A program made the translations under genes and the position numbers. The notes beneath the pieces are model-generated. The model was not told where the DNA came from. It did not search any database and saw nothing but the letters and a program-made list of their open reading frames with translations. A stretch of DNA of 35,145 nt from Edaphobacter sp. (GTDB lineage Bacteria > Acidobacteriota > Terriglobia > Terriglobales > Acidobacteriaceae): positions 1-35,145 of the forward strand of contig JAOAPF010000240.1 in assembly GCA_025462755.1 (NCBI GenBank), read 5' to 3'. Shown here piece by piece: positions 32,689-35,145 of the stretch. Position 1 is the first letter of the stretch. Each line of letters starts with the position of its first letter.

Positions 32689-33963
32689 ATGAAAATTCTT
32701 ATCGCCTCTATACCGGCGGCCGGACACCTCAATCCACTTATGTCCATCGCCACCCTAATGGTGCAGTACGGCCACGAGATCGCCGTGCAGGTCAGCGAAG
32801 ACCTGCGTCCCGCCGTCGAATCCGCCGGTCATCGCTTCCTCTCAGAGATTCCCAACGCCCAAACCTCAACAGGCTATTATTTCGAGACGTACCCCGAGCG
32901 TATGCAGAAATCGCCCGGTATGGAGATGACCGGCTACGATCTAGTCCACTTCTTTGCCCGCAACATCGCCGCCCAGTCCGCCAGCCTCAAGATGGCGCTC
33001 TACGATTTCCCCGCCGATCTCATCCTCGCTGACTCCATCTACTGGGGCACGCTCCCCATGCTCGTGGGCCCCCGCGACAAACGTCCCGCCATCGCGCACC
33101 TCGGGATCTCCGTCGTCAATCTCGGCAGCGGAAAGAACATTCCCATTCGCACCGACGAGACTCCGGAGCAACGCGAAGCAGAGCTGCAGCTCCGCAAGCG
33201 CTTCATGCTTCAGCCCGCGCAACAGGCCGTCAACGCTGCTCTCGCCAGCCTTGGTTATCCAGCGCTTCCATGTCCCATCCTCGAAGCCATGACCGAGTTA
33301 CCCGACCTCTACCTGCACCCCGGCATCGAGAGCTTCGAGTATCCCGACTCCAACTCGAAGGTACGATACATCGGTGCTCTGCCCACGCCAGTTGGCCAGC
33401 CTACTCTGCCCGAGTGGTGGCAGCACCTCGACTCCACCAAGCGCCTCGTCCTGGTGACGCAGGGCACCATTGCCAACCGCGACTTCGGCCAGGTCATCGC
33501 CCCCGCGCTCGTTGCGCTCGGTGGCAGGGAAGACGTGACCATCATCGTTACCACCGGCGGGCAGCCAGTCGAGTCCATTCCTGTTGCCATCCCCTCCAAC
33601 GCCCGCATCGCCTCATTCCTGCCCTACGCGCAGATCATGCCGGAGATCGACCTCCTCATCACTAATGGAGGCTACGGCACCGTAAACATGGCGATCTCGC
33701 ACGGCATTCCGATTATCTCCGCTGGCCTTACCGAAGATAAGGAAGAGGTATCCGCTCACGTCCAGTGGTCCGGCGCAGGAATCGATCTGCGCACCAACCA
33801 GGCGACCCCTGAGGCCATTAAGCACGCGGTCGACAAGATCTTCGCGCAACCTGGTTACCGTGAACGCGCTCAGCAACTCTCGCTCGCGTTCGCCAACCAC
33901 GACGTCGAATCCGAACTGCTCAGCCTCATCGAGGAGTGCGTCCGCAACACCGTCAGCGCGTAG
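32689..33963 (+). CDS. GT1-family glycosyltransferase (UGT/MGT, YjiC-like)
   Basis: 424 residues, complete. GT-B fold: the N-terminal Rossmann half opens with KILIASIPAAGHLNPLMSIA, the acceptor side; the C-terminal half has RLVLVTQGTIANRDFGQVI and the donor signature ITNGGYGTVNMAISHGIPII followed by EDKEEVSAHVQWSGAGIDL. The usual donor-loop His is Asn here, as in some bacterial subgroups. It should transfer a sugar from a UDP- or TDP-donor to a small lipophilic acceptor. GAAAGG precedes ATG 32689. A strong terminator follows, but the next gene (a condensation-type acyltransferase) is in the same direction 90 bases away, and both could work on one glycolipid or polyketide product. Confidence 0.9.
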   Translation: MKILIASIPAAGHLNPLMSIATLMVQYGHEIAVQVSEDLRPAVESAGHRFLSEIPNAQTSTGYYFETYPERMQKSPGMEMTGYDLVHFFARNIAAQSASLKMALYDFPADLILADSIYWGTLPMLVGPRDKRPAIAHLGISVVNLGSGKNIPIRTDETPEQREAELQLRKRFMLQPAQQAVNAALASLGYPALPCPILEAMTELPDLYLHPGIESFEYPDSNSKVRYIGALPTPVGQPTLPEWWQHLDSTKRLVLVTQGTIANRDFGQVIAPALVALGGREDVTIIVTTGGQPVESIPVAIPSNARIASFLPYAQIMPEIDLLITNGGYGTVNMAISHGIPIISAGLTEDKEEVSAHVQWSGAGIDLRTNQATPEAIKHAVDKIFAQPGYRERAQQLSLAFANHDVESELLSLIEECVRNTVSA

Positions 33964-33978
33964 ATCCACGCCAGACGT

Positions 33979-34025
33979 GCCTCGTCGCTGCACACCTCCT
34001 CGTGCAGCGGCGAGGCTGCATTTTT
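33979..34025 (+). terminator. Rho-independent terminator after the glycosyltransferase
   Basis: 15-bp stem with one G-U pair: GCCTCGTCGCTGCAC (33979-33993) and GTGCAGCGGCGAGGC (34002-34016), 8-base loop, then tgcaTTTTT. Lying between two same-strand genes, it either ends the first transcript or attenuates the second. Confidence 0.8.
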
Positions 34026-34053
34026 CGCCTCAAACCTGGAAAAGGGAAGCATC

Positions 34054-34989
34054 ATGTCTTCGACCTCCCTTGAACTTCAGCCTCTCGAACTCCTGCCCCG
34101 CGACCTACTCCGTCCCCTCGGCGCCTTTGAAGAGCTCTTCTGCCTCTTCGACCAGCACTTTCCTACCAACGGTGCACTTGCAGCCCAAATCACCGGCCAC
34201 ACAACCGTCCAGCAGTGGCGTGACGCGCTCGACGCAGTACAGCAACGTCACCCGCTGCTTTCTGCCTGTATCGACACAACCTTCAACCGGGTCCCTCACT
34301 TTCGTAGCGTCACCAGCCAGCGCATCCCGCTGCGCGTGGTTACATCGCCCTTTGCCCAGTGGCAGCAGGAGATCGCCGAAGAAGTAAATGCACCTTTCAC
34401 TCCCGATCAGGCTCCTCTCTTCTGTGCTGTACTGCTCCATCAGGAGACGCACTGCACCTTCATCCTCTCCTCTCATCACGCTGTCTGCGACGGCTCCTCC
34501 CGCATCTTCCTTTTGCGTGACATCCTCCTCGCTCTCAGCGGACATGCCCTCGAGGCTCTGCTAATGGCGCCATCTCGCGAAAGTCTCTTCGGAGCGCAAC
34601 AGCGCACCTCCACCGAGCTCGGCCTGCCATCCTTCGCTGCTCAGCGCCCGCCTATGCCCCATGTGGAAGGAATTAAACTAACGACAGAAGAGACCACCGC
34701 ACTCCAGCGCCGCGCTCGCGAGGAAGGCGTAACCATCCACGCCGCTATCTCCGCCGCGCTCACCATCGCAGGCAGAGCCATCGATGAAAGCTGGCGCAAT
34801 AACCCGCTCCGCATCATGTCGCCCGCTGAGATTCGCGACATTCTCGGCCTTAAAGATCAATGCATGATCTCCTTCAGCGGCGGTGAGATCTCGATCGCGC
34901 CAGGCGGCTCGATGACATTCTGGGAGCTCGCACGGTTCGCGAAAGTTGGCCCTCTGCCGTCAAGAGCAGAGAAAATATATCCAGGATGA
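34054..34989 (+). pseudogene. Condensation-type acyltransferase (PapA-like), truncated at the C-terminus
   Basis: 311 codons from ATG 34054, AAAGGGAAG upstream. CoA-dependent-acyltransferase/NRPS-condensation fold: RHPLLSACID (65-74), active-site HHAVCDG (141-147, the HHxxxDG motif), and VTIHAAISAALTIAGR opening the second half. A complete protein would have 400 or more residues including the DFGWG-like latch. Similarity here ends at about ELARFAK (34942); the remaining 14 residues (VGPLPSRAEKIYPG) are out of character and a PAS-domain sequence begins in another frame. The catalytic half is present but the fold is incomplete. With the upstream glycosyltransferase it suggests acylation of a glycosylated product. 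Confidence 0.75.
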
Positions 34990-35145
34990 TCGATCTCCAA
35001 TCCGCAGCGGTCTCCTCCAGTTCTGGAATCGCCGGTGGCGCGACTACACAGGAATTTGTCTTGAAGATGCAACAGGCTGTGGGTGCCGAGCAGCAATTCA
35101 CCCAGAAGACTTGGAGCAATTGGAAAAGAAGTGGAACTCGGACCT
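34946..35145 (+). pseudogene. PAS-domain sensor protein fragment running off the window
   Basis: A frame open from before 34946 to the right edge reads LLQFWNRRWRDYTGICLEDA, then CRAAIHPEDLEQLEKKWNSD. This is the typical FxNxRWxDYTGxxLE...HPED...W pattern of PAS/PAC modules in hybrid histidine kinases. There is no start codon of its own, and it follows directly on the broken acyltransferase gene. The larger part would lie beyond the window. Another frame with ATG 34986 also stays open but has no family look. Confidence 0.6.

Overview
The window reads like accessory chromosome of a soil Acidobacteriota, probably of the Acidobacteriaceae (Granulicella/Edaphobacter type). This is inferred from gene content, not from a marker gene: a PadR-led operon, an ImuB-tail/DnaE2 arrangement, DUF6130 and DUF3455 secreted proteins, an IS91 transposase paired with a tyrosine recombinase, and moderately high G+C. 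No rRNA, tRNA or CRISPR array was seen.

Layout. 1-1300: fragment of a VioB-type ferritin-like protein and a frameshifted tyrosine recombinase. 1490-4734: GH13 alpha-amylase-family enzyme and class 3 lipase. 5408-7347 (minus): DUF2235 hydrolase split by a frameshift, with a small membrane protein upstream. 7348-9832: remnants (recombinase leader and fragment, basic tail, DUF6094 methylase-like fragment) around one AT-richer orphan gene. 9833-14995: oxidative and hydrolytic genes (cytochrome P450, haloperoxidase-type hydrolase with a Tat-like leader, secreted epoxide hydrolase, DUF6130 protein, a second hydrolase cut off after about 71 residues). 14996-18594: truncated IS110-type transposase, then an IS91-like unit (tyrosine recombinase plus HUH transposase) bounded by inverted repeats. 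18858-20949: padR, membrane protein and esterase-like gene, start and stop codons overlapping as ATGA, with an 11-bp palindrome at the promoter. 21295-23770: HNH-like protein and a complete-looking IS5-type element. 23813-26715: divergent MarR regulator and a quinone-detoxification operon (ring-cleavage dioxygenase, MhqD-like hydrolase), then a YceI gene. 26808-27297: the end of imuB and the start of dnaE2. 27290-31268: a GHKL ATPase/histidine-kinase fusion coupled to an atypical receiver protein, with a possible Vsr-like tail. 31273-31569 (minus): C-terminal piece of a MobF conjugative relaxase. 31712-end: DUF3455 protein, GT1 glycosyltransferase, a condensation-type acyltransferase cut off near its end, and a PAS-domain fragment running off the window.

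How it fits together. Two small regulons look intact: MarR-controlled quinone/electrophile detoxification and the PadR operon. The most interesting unit is the kinase/receiver pair at 27290-31209. It resembles the signalling core of MORC-like-ATPase restriction or defence islands, but is truncated on both sides. The window holds at least five mid-gene junctions and three single-base lesions, so it is either a mobile-element graveyard or partly affected by assembly or indel errors. A regulatory theme recurs: two or three recombinase genes carry their Shine-Dalgarno sequence inside a hairpin that ends exactly at the start codon.
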